A DNA stretch of 64,000 nt from positions 4,128,121 through 4,192,120 of the forward strand of contig NZ_JH980292.1 of NCBI RefSeq assembly GCF_000314005.1, read 5' to 3'. The notes below the pieces were generated by a model. It was not told the DNA's origin, searched no databases, and saw only the letters and a program-made list of their open reading frames with translations. Each line of letters begins with the position of its first letter. Position 1 is the first letter of the stretch. This DNA is from Spirulina subsalsa PCC 9445. Its GTDB lineage: Bacteria; Cyanobacteriota; Cyanobacteriia; Cyanobacteriales; Spirulinaceae. Below, in pieces: positions 56,066 to 64,000 of this stretch. A program made the position numbers and the translations under genes.

Positions 56066-56704
56066 ATGCCTGTCCGCCAACAACCGCGACGAATTGCCCG
56101 GGAACTCGCTCTGTTAGGGTTAAGCCAAGTCAGTGGCAACCCAGAAAAACTCACTCAACAACGGTTGAATGATTTGGTGTTAGCTGCGATTCGCACTCTG
56201 ACGGCGGAAGTGCGGGAGGTTTTGGAAACAGCCGCCGCCGAAGCTAAACGAGGGAGCGATCGCCTTTTAACCAGCCAAACTCGGGCAGTGGATGTCAATA
56301 GTGCTAAAGCTATGGTTGAGGAAGCCCTAGAACTCACTCAAACCGCTATCAATCGTCTCGGTTATGTGGTGGACTTACCCGAAGTGATTCACCTCGCCAA
56401 TCAGCAGGAAGTGCGGGAATACGCCATTGAATTAATCGGCACCGTCAAGCGTCGTCAAGCGGAGATTGATCAAATGCTCAACAACTCTCTTGTCGATTGG
56501 CAAGTGAACCGCTTACCCCAAGTGGATCAACAAATTTTAGAAATTGCAGTGGCTGAAATTCTCTATTTGGAAGTACCGGATCGCATTGCCATTAACGAGG
56601 CGGTGGAAATTGCCAAGCGCTATTCTGACGAAGAAGGGGCAAGGTTTATTAATGGAGCCTTACGACGGGTGATTAATAAGAAAATCGGGAAAATTGAGAA
56701 TTGA
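56066..56704 (+). CDS. nusB: Transcription antitermination factor NusB
   Basis: Binds boxA RNA with S10 for rRNA antitermination. The 212-residue protein has the NusB core [17 protein letters not shown] at the start and [54 protein letters not shown] at the end. The intervening region is about 70 residues longer than in E. coli, which is usual in cyanobacteria. Confidence 0.95.
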   Translation: MPVRQQPRRIARELALLGLSQVSGNPEKLTQQRLNDLVLAAIRTLTAEVREVLETAAAEAKRGSDRLLTSQTRAVDVNSAKAMVEEALELTQTAINRLGYVVDLPEVIHLANQQEVREYAIELIGTVKRRQAEIDQMLNNSLVDWQVNRLPQVDQQILEIAVAEILYLEVPDRIAINEAVEIAKRYSDEEGARFINGALRRVINKKIGKIEN

Positions 56705-56706
56705 TC

Positions 56707-56893
56707 ATTAGGGCTTGCTGAATAACTCTACTCGTGGGGGTAGGGAACAGGGAACGGGGAACAGGGAACAGGGAATAGGGGGAGCAGGGGAGAATTGATA
56801 ATTATTCCCTATCACCTATTCTCTATTCCCGACTCCCGACTCCCGACTCCCGACTCCCGATTCCCGACTCCCGACTCCCGACTCCCGATTCCC
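56707..56893. repeat. Miniature-element left end and heptamer array
   Basis: TTAGGGCTTGCTGAATAA (from 56707), GGGAACA units, TTGATAATTATTCCC and about nine GACTCCC heptamers (56827-56893). The array overlaps the 3' end of the neighbouring minus-strand glycosyltransferase gene. No right end of the element is present. Confidence 0.8.
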
Positions 56894-57577
56894 CCGATAC
56901 CAACGGGCTAAACGGTGAGGAGATACCCCCAGAAAATAGCCCATGATTACCCCTTGATTAATCCAAGTGGTTTTGAGAATGCCTAATTTTTCCCAACGAC
57001 GGGCGGAGGTTATGACTGGGGTAGGGATAATGTGGATAGTACCCCGCTTTCTCAGTTGACGCACTAATGCAAAATCCTCCATAATGGGCAAGGGGGGAAA
57101 CCCTCCCAACTCGTGAAACGTCGAGGCCTTAATGAAAATAGCCTGATCTCCATAGGGTAAAGAACACCAGCGCGATCGCACTTTAACCAATTTTTCCACC
57201 CAACGCAATAACGGATCCTCCCCATCAATCCCTAAATCAAACGCCCCCGCAATAACTGGGGGGTGCAGTACCCCCTCAATTAAGCTCTGATATTGCTCTG
57301 GAAGGCGCGTGTCGGCGTGGAGAAACAGCAAAACCTCTCCCGAGGCATAAGCCGCCCCTGTATTCATTTGAGCGGCCTTTCCGGGGGGAGAAGAGAGAAC
57401 CGTCACTCCTTCCCCTTGGGCTAGGGAAACGGTTTCATCCTCACTCCCCCCATCGACTACAATAATTTCTGGGGGGTTATAGGGATCTCCTTGGGAAGTC
57501 AGGATTTTGAGGGTTTGGGTGATGGTGAGCGCTTCATTAAAAACGGGAATAATAATAGAAATTTTCGACTTTTTCAT
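56816..57577 (-). CDS. TIGR04283-type family 2 glycosyltransferase
   Basis: 253 residues of GT-A fold. ISIIIPVFNEALTITQTL, EIIVVDGGSEDETV, ILSS-type PPGKAAQMNTGAAYASGEVLLFLHADTRLP with the DxD, and YGDQAIFIKASTFHELGGFPPLPIMEDFALVRQLRKRG are diagnostic. The last 25 residues are three ESGVGSR heptapeptides encoded by the GGGAGTC array. They are probably a recent, non-functional extension. Acceptor unknown. Confidence 0.9.
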   Translation of the reverse strand: MKKSKISIIIPVFNEALTITQTLKILTSQGDPYNPPEIIVVDGGSEDETVSLAQGEGVTVLSSPPGKAAQMNTGAAYASGEVLLFLHADTRLPEQYQSLIEGVLHPPVIAGAFDLGIDGEDPLLRWVEKLVKVRSRWCSLPYGDQAIFIKASTFHELGGFPPLPIMEDFALVRQLRKRGTIHIIPTPVITSARRWEKLGILKTTWINQGVIMGYFLGVSPHRLARWYRGNRESGVGSRESGVGSRESGVGNRE

Positions 57578-57692
57578 GGTCTATCCTGCTTTGAATACAG
57601 ACAAAAGATAACCGAATATTGAATCCTAAACCCTAGAAATTTTCCCATTATTCCTAGTTTTGAGTTACGGATCAATCATCTCAATTAATACC

Positions 57693-59765
57693 ATGTCACC
57701 TGTCAGCGTAATTAATCTTTTAACAGCTTTAGACTGGACTCAAGATGAAACCACTCTAAACACAGAATTACAAGCAATAATTCGGGTTCTTTCCTCCCGT
57801 CACCATCGCTATCCTATCACCCTTTGGATTGATAGCACCCACTACACCTCAGAAGAAATTCACTTACTCCTCTCTGGGGTAGTGCTAAATCTTTTAATGA
57901 AGGAGGATCTAGAGGTTTCTCCTCATCTAGAAATTGCCCTCTTAGAATCTATTGTTGTTTCAGAACATCCAGACCTCATTGATAAAATTCAGCTATGTAT
58001 ACAAGGTTCTGGTTCTGACTACCATCCCCTATTTTTTCAACATCCTACCCTAACCTTAACGGCACTAGAAACCATTCCCACGGAGGAAATTTTTCTCTTG
58101 GCGGGGGATCGGTTATTTCGAGAACAAAAATGGCAGGGAGCTAGTGAACAATATCAACAGTATTTAAAGGATAACATTGGCTCAGAAACCCTCTACTGGA
58201 ACTTAGCGGAATGTTATAGATGTTTGGACAAGCTTGACTCTTTAATTGCTACTATTGAGCGGGGAGTAACCGATTATCCAGAAGCGGGACATCTCTATTT
58301 TTTACTCATTAGTGATCTGCGCAGAAGGGGTAAGGTTGAACAAGCCCTGCCTTGGGTACAAAACGCCATTGACAAGCTACCCCATGATTACACATTTCGA
58401 CTATTAAAGCATTTAATTGTCCCCGCTCTTTATCATACTACCCAAGAGATTGACTTCTACCGAGAACGCTTTAGCCAAGGGCTAGATACTTTGCTGGAAC
58501 AGACCCAACTTGATAGGCCAGAAGAGCGCAAAATTGCCTTAAAAGGGATTTGTTCACTGACTAATTTTTATTTGAGTTTTCAGGGCAAAAATGATCGGGA
58601 TTTACAGATCAAATATGGTCAGTTAGTCCAGAAAATTGTTCAGGCTAACTTTCCCCAGTGGAGTCACCCTTTAACCAGGCCTCCTCTGGCAGCCGGAGAG
58701 AAAATTAGGGTCGGCTATGCTTCGGCTTATTTACATTCCTATAGCGGCACATTATGGCTTATGGGTTGGCTCAAACAACAGGATCGTTCTCGCTTTGAAG
58801 TTTACTGTTACTATACCAGTAATACTCCTGACGAAGTAACGGAAAAATTTAAACAATATAGTGATTATTTTTATCAAATTCCGAACGACTTAGAAGCCGT
58901 TTGTCAACAGATTAGACAAGATAATTTACATATTCTGGTGTTTCCAGAATTAGGGATGGATGCCCCGACTTTTACTATGGCAGGTTTGCGACTAGCTCCG
59001 GTACAATGTACGGCGTGGGGACATCCTGTAACTACAGGTTTACCGACGGTGGATTACTTTTTATCGAGTGAGTTAATGGAAGGGGAAGGGGCGGAAGAAC
59101 ATTATTCTGAACAGTTAGTGCGCTTACCTAATATTGGGGTCGCTTACCCAAAACCGACTGTTCCCCCGCTCATGAAAAAGCGGGCAGATTATCAACTTTC
59201 CGAGAAACGAACCCTTTATTTATGTTGTCAGGCTCCGGTGAAATATTTACCCCAATATGATTATATTTTGCCTGCTATTGCGGCACAAGTTCCTGATGCT
59301 CAGTTTTTGTTTTTGCGGGGAACGTTATTAAAACCGCGCTTAAAAGCGGCTTTTGCAGAGATGGGGTTAGATTACCGAGAATATTGTGTATTTCGCACGA
59401 TTCCTGAGCGGTTAGATTATCTGATGATTAATTTACTCTCGGATGTGTATTTAGACACCTTAAGCTGGTCAGGAGGTAATACCAGTTTAGAGGCCATTGC
59501 TTGTCATTTACCTGTGGTGACTTGTCCGGGGGAATTTATGCGAGGTCGTCATACGGATAGTTTCTTAAAAATGATCGGGGTCGAGGAAACGATTGCCCAA
59601 GATGAGGCAGAATATATTGAAATTGCGGTCAAATTGGGGCAGAATGAGCGGTGGCGGGAACAGGTGCGGGCTAAAATGGGGGACTGTTGCGATCGCCTTT
59701 ATGAAGATCCCCAATGTGTCCGAGGTCTTGAAACCTTTTATCAGCGAGTGGTTCAGTCCCCCTGA
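57693..59765 (+). CDS. TPR / SPINDLY-type O-GlcNAc transferase-like protein
   Basis: 690 residues from the ATG at 57693; an in-frame TTG lies at 57660. The N-terminal 330 residues contain TPR-like helices (LYWNLAECYRCLDKLDSLIATIERGVTDYPEAGHLYFLL). The C-terminal half matches the GT41 catalytic region: KIRVGYASAYLHSYSGTLWLMGWL, LVFPELGMDAPTFTMAGLRLAPVQCTAWGHP, and DVYLDTLSWSGGNTSLEAIACHLPVVTCPGEFMRGRHTDSFLKMIG. Transfer of a sugar from a UDP donor to protein is likely; targets unknown. It ends just before birA. Confidence 0.9.
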   Translation: MSPVSVINLLTALDWTQDETTLNTELQAIIRVLSSRHHRYPITLWIDSTHYTSEEIHLLLSGVVLNLLMKEDLEVSPHLEIALLESIVVSEHPDLIDKIQLCIQGSGSDYHPLFFQHPTLTLTALETIPTEEIFLLAGDRLFREQKWQGASEQYQQYLKDNIGSETLYWNLAECYRCLDKLDSLIATIERGVTDYPEAGHLYFLLISDLRRRGKVEQALPWVQNAIDKLPHDYTFRLLKHLIVPALYHTTQEIDFYRERFSQGLDTLLEQTQLDRPEERKIALKGICSLTNFYLSFQGKNDRDLQIKYGQLVQKIVQANFPQWSHPLTRPPLAAGEKIRVGYASAYLHSYSGTLWLMGWLKQQDRSRFEVYCYYTSNTPDEVTEKFKQYSDYFYQIPNDLEAVCQQIRQDNLHILVFPELGMDAPTFTMAGLRLAPVQCTAWGHPVTTGLPTVDYFLSSELMEGEGAEEHYSEQLVRLPNIGVAYPKPTVPPLMKKRADYQLSEKRTLYLCCQAPVKYLPQYDYILPAIAAQVPDAQFLFLRGTLLKPRLKAAFAEMGLDYREYCVFRTIPERLDYLMINLLSDVYLDTLSWSGGNTSLEAIACHLPVVTCPGEFMRGRHTDSFLKMIGVEETIAQDEAEYIEIAVKLGQNERWREQVRAKMGDCCDRLYEDPQCVRGLETFYQRVVQSP

Positions 59766-59821
59766 GTTCGGTGTTTTTTCTGCTCTCCCCCGGATGTCCT
59801 GAAAACGGATCCTTAACCATT

Positions 59822-60628
59822 GTGCTGAATCCAGATTTAATCCGGCAAGAACTCCAAACCCTCTCTGGGTCTTTTCCCCTCCCCCAGATAGCGATTCATC
59901 CCTTTGACTGCCTCCCGTCAACTAATGATCAAGTGTGGGAATTGCTGAGTGCAGGGGAATCGGTTCCGGTAATGGCGATCGCACAACAACAAACGGCCGG
60001 ACGCGGACAATGGGGGCGACAGTGGCAATCCTCCCCCGGTGGCCTCTATCTCTCCTTGGGATTAACCATCACCCCAGAACAGCTTTCCCCCCTCCTCACC
60101 TTTGCCAGCGCTTGGGGCATTGCCACCACCCTACAACAGGTAGAAATTCCCGTCCGCTTGAAATGGCCCAATGATTTAATCCTCCAAGGATACAAACTAG
60201 GGGGAATTAAACTAGAAACCCGCAGTTCTTGCCCTCATATAGTGGTTGGAGTAGGCATCAACTGGCAAAATCAGCCCCCCTTCCCCGGTATTTCTCTAGA
60301 GACATTTTTTCAACGGCAAGGAAAACGTTATATTAGTCATTTGGAACAACTAGCCGCCTTGACCACCTCTGGGATTTTAAAAGGCTATGACTTCTATGCT
60401 CATCAAGGGTGCGCTCCCCTCCTTCAAGCTTATGAAGCTTTACTGATTCATTTAAACCAAGAAGTAAAGATAAACGGGAGTCCTGGAACCATCCTAGGCG
60501 TGAACAAGCAAGGAGAACTACGCATCCGTTTAAAATCCCCCGGAGCCAGCAGTGAAATCCGTTGCCCACTCGGTACAATCAGTTTGGGCTACGATCTGCC
60601 CAATGTAAACCCGTCCGAATTGCCTTGA
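59822..60628 (+). CDS. birA: Biotin--[acetyl-CoA-carboxylase] ligase
   Basis: Attaches biotin to the carboxyl carrier protein of acetyl-CoA carboxylase. LPSTNDQVWELL, AQQQTAGRGQWGRQWQSSPGGLYLSLGL (biotin-binding GRGxxG), LKWPNDLILQGYKLGGIKLE and VVGVGINWQ are all present. A C-terminal SH3-like domain (EVKINGSPGTILGVNKQGELRIRL) follows. No DNA-binding domain, so it is not a repressor. The start is unsure: GTG at 59822 fits family length, while the frame is open back to a GTG at 59771. Confidence 0.92.
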   Translation: MLNPDLIRQELQTLSGSFPLPQIAIHPFDCLPSTNDQVWELLSAGESVPVMAIAQQQTAGRGQWGRQWQSSPGGLYLSLGLTITPEQLSPLLTFASAWGIATTLQQVEIPVRLKWPNDLILQGYKLGGIKLETRSSCPHIVVGVGINWQNQPPFPGISLETFFQRQGKRYISHLEQLAALTTSGILKGYDFYAHQGCAPLLQAYEALLIHLNQEVKINGSPGTILGVNKQGELRIRLKSPGASSEIRCPLGTISLGYDLPNVNPSELP

Positions 60629-60652
60629 ATGTCTTGTGTTGTGAGGAGAATC

Positions 60653-62503
60653 ATGAACCCCAATCGTAAATCCGCCTTCAATCCCTATCAATTCCTCTTG
60701 CGTCATTCCCTCTTCACCCGGGGTGCGGGTGTTCTGGGAGGGTTAACCCTCCTCAGCAGTGGCTTTGTGGCAGCACAAACCGATACCTTTGTAGATGCTA
60801 TCCCCGTATCTCCCCCTTCAGCCCCTGCCCAATCCGCCCCCAATATTCCCAAACCCCAGAAAACCGCCCCAACTCCCGCCCCTCAAGTCAACAAACCCAG
60901 CCCCGCCCCGGCCCCCGTCGCCCAGCCCAAACCCGCTCCCAACCCCGCCCCCGTCGCCCGCCCCAATCCCGCTCCTAGTGCGCCTCCTGTGGTGACAAAT
61001 ACCCGCCCCAGTCCTGCCCCCAGTGCGCCCCCGGCCGCCCGTCCCAATCCCGCCCCTAGCGCGCCCCCAGTGGTGAATAACACCCGTCCCAATCCCGCTC
61101 CTAGTGCGCCCCCAGTGGTGAATAACACCCGCCCCAGTCCCCGCCCGAGCGCCAGTTCCCAACCCCCGGAAACCCCCGTCGTGGAGATTCCCAGTAATCT
61201 AATCGACAGTCCCAGTCAACTCCGTTTACCCAATGGTCAAAACCCCACCATGCAGGCCGGAGGGGAAACCAATACCCTAGTTGATACTGCCAGCTATGGC
61301 GCGCCCCAACCTCGCGCCCAACAGCGTCCTAACGTCGTCCTGAGTGAACGGGGGACTGGGTGCAGTACCGTTGTTCGGAATGGACAGTTAACCAGTGCGC
61401 GCTGTGGGGCAGCACCGGAACGCAACACCCAAACCGCCAGTGGGGGCAACACCAGCGCCCCCCGTCAACAGGTGGTGATTCCTCGTTCCCTGAGTCGGGA
61501 TCTGCCCCCGTCTGCCCGTGAAGCGGCGGCTATTGCTTCCACAAGGGCGATCGCACCCTCTAATCCCGTCTCCCTCTCCCAACTCCCCGATCGAGTACGT
61601 CAACAAATTAGCGCCAACCCCTCCCCCCGCAGTAGTCGGGTGCAAGTCGTTACCCCCTCCGGCATTCCCATGCCCGGCGGTCAAAACAGCCCCTATAACC
61701 GCTCCACCCTCAACTATCCCCGCGCTTACCCCAACAACGGCAACACCTCCCTCCTCTTCCCCCTCTCCATCCCCGCCCGCATCGGTTCCGCCTTCGGGTG
61801 GCGAATCCATCCCATTCATGGCACTTGGCGACTCCATGCCGGAACCGACATCCCAGCCCCCCAAGGAACCCCCGTCCTTGCCGCCTATCATGGAGAAGTC
61901 GCCCTAGCCGGGAACGCCGGAGGTTATGGTTTAATGGTCATCCTACGCCACGAACAAGGCAGCCAAGAATCCCGTTATGCTCACCTCTCCCAAATCTTTG
62001 TCAGTCCCGGACAATGGATTGAGCAAGGGGAAGTGATTGGCCTAGTCGGTAGCACTGGACAATCCACCGGCCCCCACCTTCACTTTGAATGGCGGCACCT
62101 CATCGGCAATGAATGGATTCCCGTGGATGCCGGCCCCCATCTGGAATATGCAATGGCGCAAATGTTAGGGGAAATGGATACCGCTCAAACTGATCTAGAC
62201 TCCCTGAATGCCAGTCTCAACTACCCCCTCTTGAATGGGGAAACTCTGGGGCAACGGGTTCTCAATAGCGGGATTATGTTCCTTGTAGACCCCCAAAATC
62301 GTCCCCCCAGCACCTCGGAGGAACTAGAGACTGATCTAGAGGACATGACAGAGAGCAATGCTATCTATGACGAGGCGATACATGGCTTACTGGTCAGTCC
62401 TTTAGATGACATGATTGACCCCATCGACACTATTGGCGATATCAACGCCTTAGATGGTCTGGCGGCTATAGATAATCGTGTTCGCTCCAGACTCCTAGAC
62501 TAA
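60653..62503 (+). CDS. M23 family metallopeptidase with Pro-rich repeats
   Basis: 616 residues from the ATG at 60653, which follows GAGGAG. A membrane-targeting helix is near 23-45 (GAGVLGGLTLLSSGFVAAQ). Residues 50-170 are Pro/Ala-rich, with near-repeats of RPxPAPSAPPVVxNT. A LytM-type domain follows with HAGTDIPAPQGTPVLAAYHGEV (about 394), SRYAHLS and GPHLHFEWR (about 474), the zinc ligands of a glycyl-glycine endopeptidase fold. It should act on peptidoglycan. The last ten residues derive from a 34-bp sequence duplicated at the ribE end. Confidence 0.92.
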   Translation: MNPNRKSAFNPYQFLLRHSLFTRGAGVLGGLTLLSSGFVAAQTDTFVDAIPVSPPSAPAQSAPNIPKPQKTAPTPAPQVNKPSPAPAPVAQPKPAPNPAPVARPNPAPSAPPVVTNTRPSPAPSAPPAARPNPAPSAPPVVNNTRPNPAPSAPPVVNNTRPSPRPSASSQPPETPVVEIPSNLIDSPSQLRLPNGQNPTMQAGGETNTLVDTASYGAPQPRAQQRPNVVLSERGTGCSTVVRNGQLTSARCGAAPERNTQTASGGNTSAPRQQVVIPRSLSRDLPPSAREAAAIASTRAIAPSNPVSLSQLPDRVRQQISANPSPRSSRVQVVTPSGIPMPGGQNSPYNRSTLNYPRAYPNNGNTSLLFPLSIPARIGSAFGWRIHPIHGTWRLHAGTDIPAPQGTPVLAAYHGEVALAGNAGGYGLMVILRHEQGSQESRYAHLSQIFVSPGQWIEQGEVIGLVGSTGQSTGPHLHFEWRHLIGNEWIPVDAGPHLEYAMAQMLGEMDTAQTDLDSLNASLNYPLLNGETLGQRVLNSGIMFLVDPQNRPPSTSEELETDLEDMTESNAIYDEAIHGLLVSPLDDMIDPIDTIGDINALDGLAAIDNRVRSRLLD

Positions 62504-62504
62504 T

Positions 62505-62650
62505 TGGGTCTACTGAATAATTGGGCTAGGGAACGGGGAATAAGGGAGCAGGGGAGCAGGGGAGAGGGGGAGTTGATAATTATTAACTATTCCCGACTCC
62601 CGACTCCCGATTCCCGACTCCCGACTCCCGACTCTCAGACTTATTCAGCA
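62505..62650. mobile_element. Miniature element between M23 peptidase gene and ribE
   Basis: Left GGGTCTACTGAATAA (62506-62520) and right TTATTCAGCA (62641-62650) enclose GGGAACG, GGGGAGCA, TTGATAATTATT and GACTCCC units. The element is flanked by a 34-bp imperfect direct repeat, 62471-62504 and 62667-62700 (28 of 34 identical), which overlaps the 3' ends of both neighbouring genes. Confidence 0.7.
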
Positions 62651-62658
62651 CACGAGCA

Positions 62659-63354
62659 TCAATCAAGATAACCGTGTTCGCTCAAAAACTCTAGACTAAT
62701 CCCTTCTGCTGCTCTCCCGTTTCTACCCTGGGGATAGCCTAATAATTTGGCTACATATTTACCTAAAATATCCCCCTCTAAATTGACCCAAGCACCCGGT
62801 TCTAAAACGGAGAGGTTGGTTTCTGCGTAAGTATGGGGAATCACAGCCGCCGTAAACCATTGTCCTTGGGGGTCACAGTCGGCAATGGTTAAACTAATCC
62901 CATTCACCGCTATACTGCCTTTAGAGACGAGATAAGGGGCAATAAAACGCTGCCACTGTTCCCCTAATTCCGCTACTGGAGCAAACTTAATCTGCCAAGC
63001 GGTTTCTTGGGGTAGGGCTTCGACTAAACACCCCACCCCATCCACATGACCTGAGACAAAATGCCCCCCCAATTTACTCCCCACCCGCAAGGCGGTTTCA
63101 ATGTTCACTGGAGTCCTCTCTTGGCAGCGTTGGCCTAGGCTGGTTCGTTGTAAGGTTTCGGGGGAAGCGGTGGCGATAAAGCCTTGTCCTAAGATGGTTT
63201 CAATGGTTAAACAAATCCCATCTACCGCTACGCTATCCCCTAACTCAAAGTCTGCAACTAAGGAGGAGGAGGTCGCACCTTCTAAGGTAATGGCAAATTG
63301 ATCGTTTCCATAAGGTTCTAAAATACCTTGAGCTTGAATAATTCCGGTGAACAT
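62659..63354 (-). CDS. ribE: Riboflavin synthase (alpha chain)
   Basis: Dismutates two lumazine molecules into riboflavin. The 231-residue protein shows the internal duplication of the family. Each half has an FTG/VSG and CLT-type signature: MFTGIIQAQGIL...VDGICLTIE and GGHFVSGHVDGVG...VNGISLTIADCD. The C terminus is EFLSEHGYLD. It converges on the M23 peptidase gene across the miniature element. Confidence 0.95.
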   Translation of the reverse strand: MFTGIIQAQGILEPYGNDQFAITLEGATSSSLVADFELGDSVAVDGICLTIETILGQGFIATASPETLQRTSLGQRCQERTPVNIETALRVGSKLGGHFVSGHVDGVGCLVEALPQETAWQIKFAPVAELGEQWQRFIAPYLVSKGSIAVNGISLTIADCDPQGQWFTAAVIPHTYAETNLSVLEPGAWVNLEGDILGKYVAKLLGYPQGRNGRAAEGISLEFLSEHGYLD

Positions 63355-63585
63355 AAATTTTTGAGTTTTCTTGATTATCTTGACTTTTTATGTTATTATT
63401 TAGATAATAGAAATCTGTAGTTAAGTTTTTAAATCAAAAATATTCCCATTATACTAAATATAATAACAAAGTCAAGGATTTTAGTCAAGAAAAACCTTCT
63501 TTTTTTGATCAAATTTTCTCTATCTACATCCCATTGTTCCAAGACTCTTTTCAAGGGACTTATTCCCCTAGCCCATTCAACAGAC
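63355..63585. repeat. AT-rich spacer and dispersed C/G-run repeat
   Basis: 63355-63500 is AT-rich, probably the ribE promoter region. 63540-63605 carries the AAGGGACTTATTCCCCTAGCCC and CCCCCCTTTGGAAGGGGGG repeat also found near 35580-35640. No gene. Confidence 0.6.
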
Positions 63586-64000
63586 TTATCCCCCCTTTGG
63601 AAGGGGGGGAAAAGAGGGGGGGGAGTGAATGGGAATCTCTCGTTCAATGGGATTCTCCATTTCCCAGACTTTGAGAACGATGAGATATTCATAAAAGGCT
63701 TGGAGAACACACCAAGTAAATCCCGGCTTGCCATCCCAAATCCCACCGAGGAGGAAGTACATATACAGAAAGCGCACGAGGGGGCGAAAGGGAAGACGCA
63801 CGGAGAGGTCTTTAAGGGCGCGTCGCCTTTCGACTTCTGAACGTCCCCAGAAGAGGTCTTTCCAGTTGACGGTGCCTTTTTGTCGTTGATGGATGGTTTC
63901 TTTCGCTTCGTTGGTGGAGTAACGATTATGTTTCTCTAGCCAACGGCTGAATCCTTTACCACTGGTGTAGTGGGGATAGGTTTCTTGGATGAATCCTGTG
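63586..64000 (-). CDS. Family 2 glycosyltransferase, C-terminal part (runs off window)
   Basis: The frame is open from the right edge to a TAA at 63586 (about 138 residues). It reads as the C-terminal third of a WaaE-type glycosyltransferase: GFSRWLEKHNRYSTNEA, then LPFRPLVRFLYMYFLLGGIWDGKPGFTWCVLQAFYEYLIVLKVWE. The tail HSPPSFPPLPKGG is encoded by the dispersed CCCCCCTTCC repeat. The N-terminal catalytic domain lies outside the window. Confidence 0.8.
   Translation of the reverse strand, partial: TGFIQETYPHYTSGKGFSRWLEKHNRYSTNEAKETIHQRQKGTVNWKDLFWGRSEVERRRALKDLSVRLPFRPLVRFLYMYFLLGGIWDGKPGFTWCVLQAFYEYLIVLKVWEMENPIEREIPIHSPPSFPPLPKGG

Noticed and set aside
60818-61162. Gly-rich minus-strand frames opposite the M23 peptidase
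   Set aside because: They are the antisense of the Pro/Ala repeat region, where stop codons are rare on every strand.

Overview
The window reads as a cyanobacterial chromosome segment. HIP1-type octamers (GCGATCGC) are scattered throughout. The gene content fits: bciB (divinyl chlorophyllide reductase), a DUF1815 protein, DUF502 and PIN-TRAM membrane proteins, a cyanobacterial TIGR04168-type phosphoesterase, GlgA, and a CIRCE-controlled groESL operon. Heptanucleotide arrays of GGGAGTC type, common in filamentous cyanobacteria, occur in many spacers. The genus cannot be fixed from this sequence; a filamentous non-heterocystous type is only a guess.

Layout. 1-4.3 kb: DAHP synthase (aroF) behind an aromatic-rich leader peptide and attenuator, two small genes, then a cobalamin riboswitch with cbiM-cbiN and a DUF1232 protein. 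4.3-12.4 kb is accessory: a truncated vapC, a lone vMAP-type HTH protein, a four-gene cluster rich in membrane proteins, a DUF4258/YgiT pair, two internally deleted IS66 derivatives, decayed genes including a possible dynamin-like GTPase fragment, a HigBA-type toxin-antitoxin pair, and a candidate OMEGA/HEARO-like RNA next to bciB. 12.4-20.9 kb: bciB, proB, a frameshifted TnpB element, DUF1815, pdhA, a GNAT gene, pheA and a LON-domain gene. 20.9-31 kb: the str-type ribosomal cluster rpsL-rpsG-fusA-tuf-rpsJ on the minus strand, an Fe-S carrier, a cupin, codA, coaD and two coiled-coil genes. 31-45 kb: a phosphoesterase, a PPK2 kinase, an aldolase/dehydrogenase fusion, an Eis-like acetyltransferase, glgA, a single-chain methyltransferase-nuclease, an ABC-class ATPase and a protein kinase. 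45-64 kb: lysS with a KTSC tail, groES-groEL, a RecQ-type helicase, a Uma2 protein, hemW, PIN-TRAM, DUF502-nusB, two glycosyltransferases, birA, an M23 peptidase, ribE and a partial glycosyltransferase at the right edge.

The clearest unexpected signal is upstream of aroF. A 19-residue open frame has seven aromatic residues within nine codons. Its stop codon overlaps one arm of an antiterminator that competes with an intrinsic terminator. This is a compact ribosome-mediated attenuator for the first shikimate-pathway enzyme, and a second mutually exclusive hairpin pair lies further upstream. Other points of interest are a transposon end that supplies the -35 box of a toxin-antitoxin-like pair, an OMEGA-type RNA without a nuclease gene, the methyltransferase-Mrr fusion, and a 34-bp imperfect duplication flanking a miniature element between an M23 peptidase gene and ribE.

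Several genes end inside repeats, so repeat DNA has supplied C-terminal residues.
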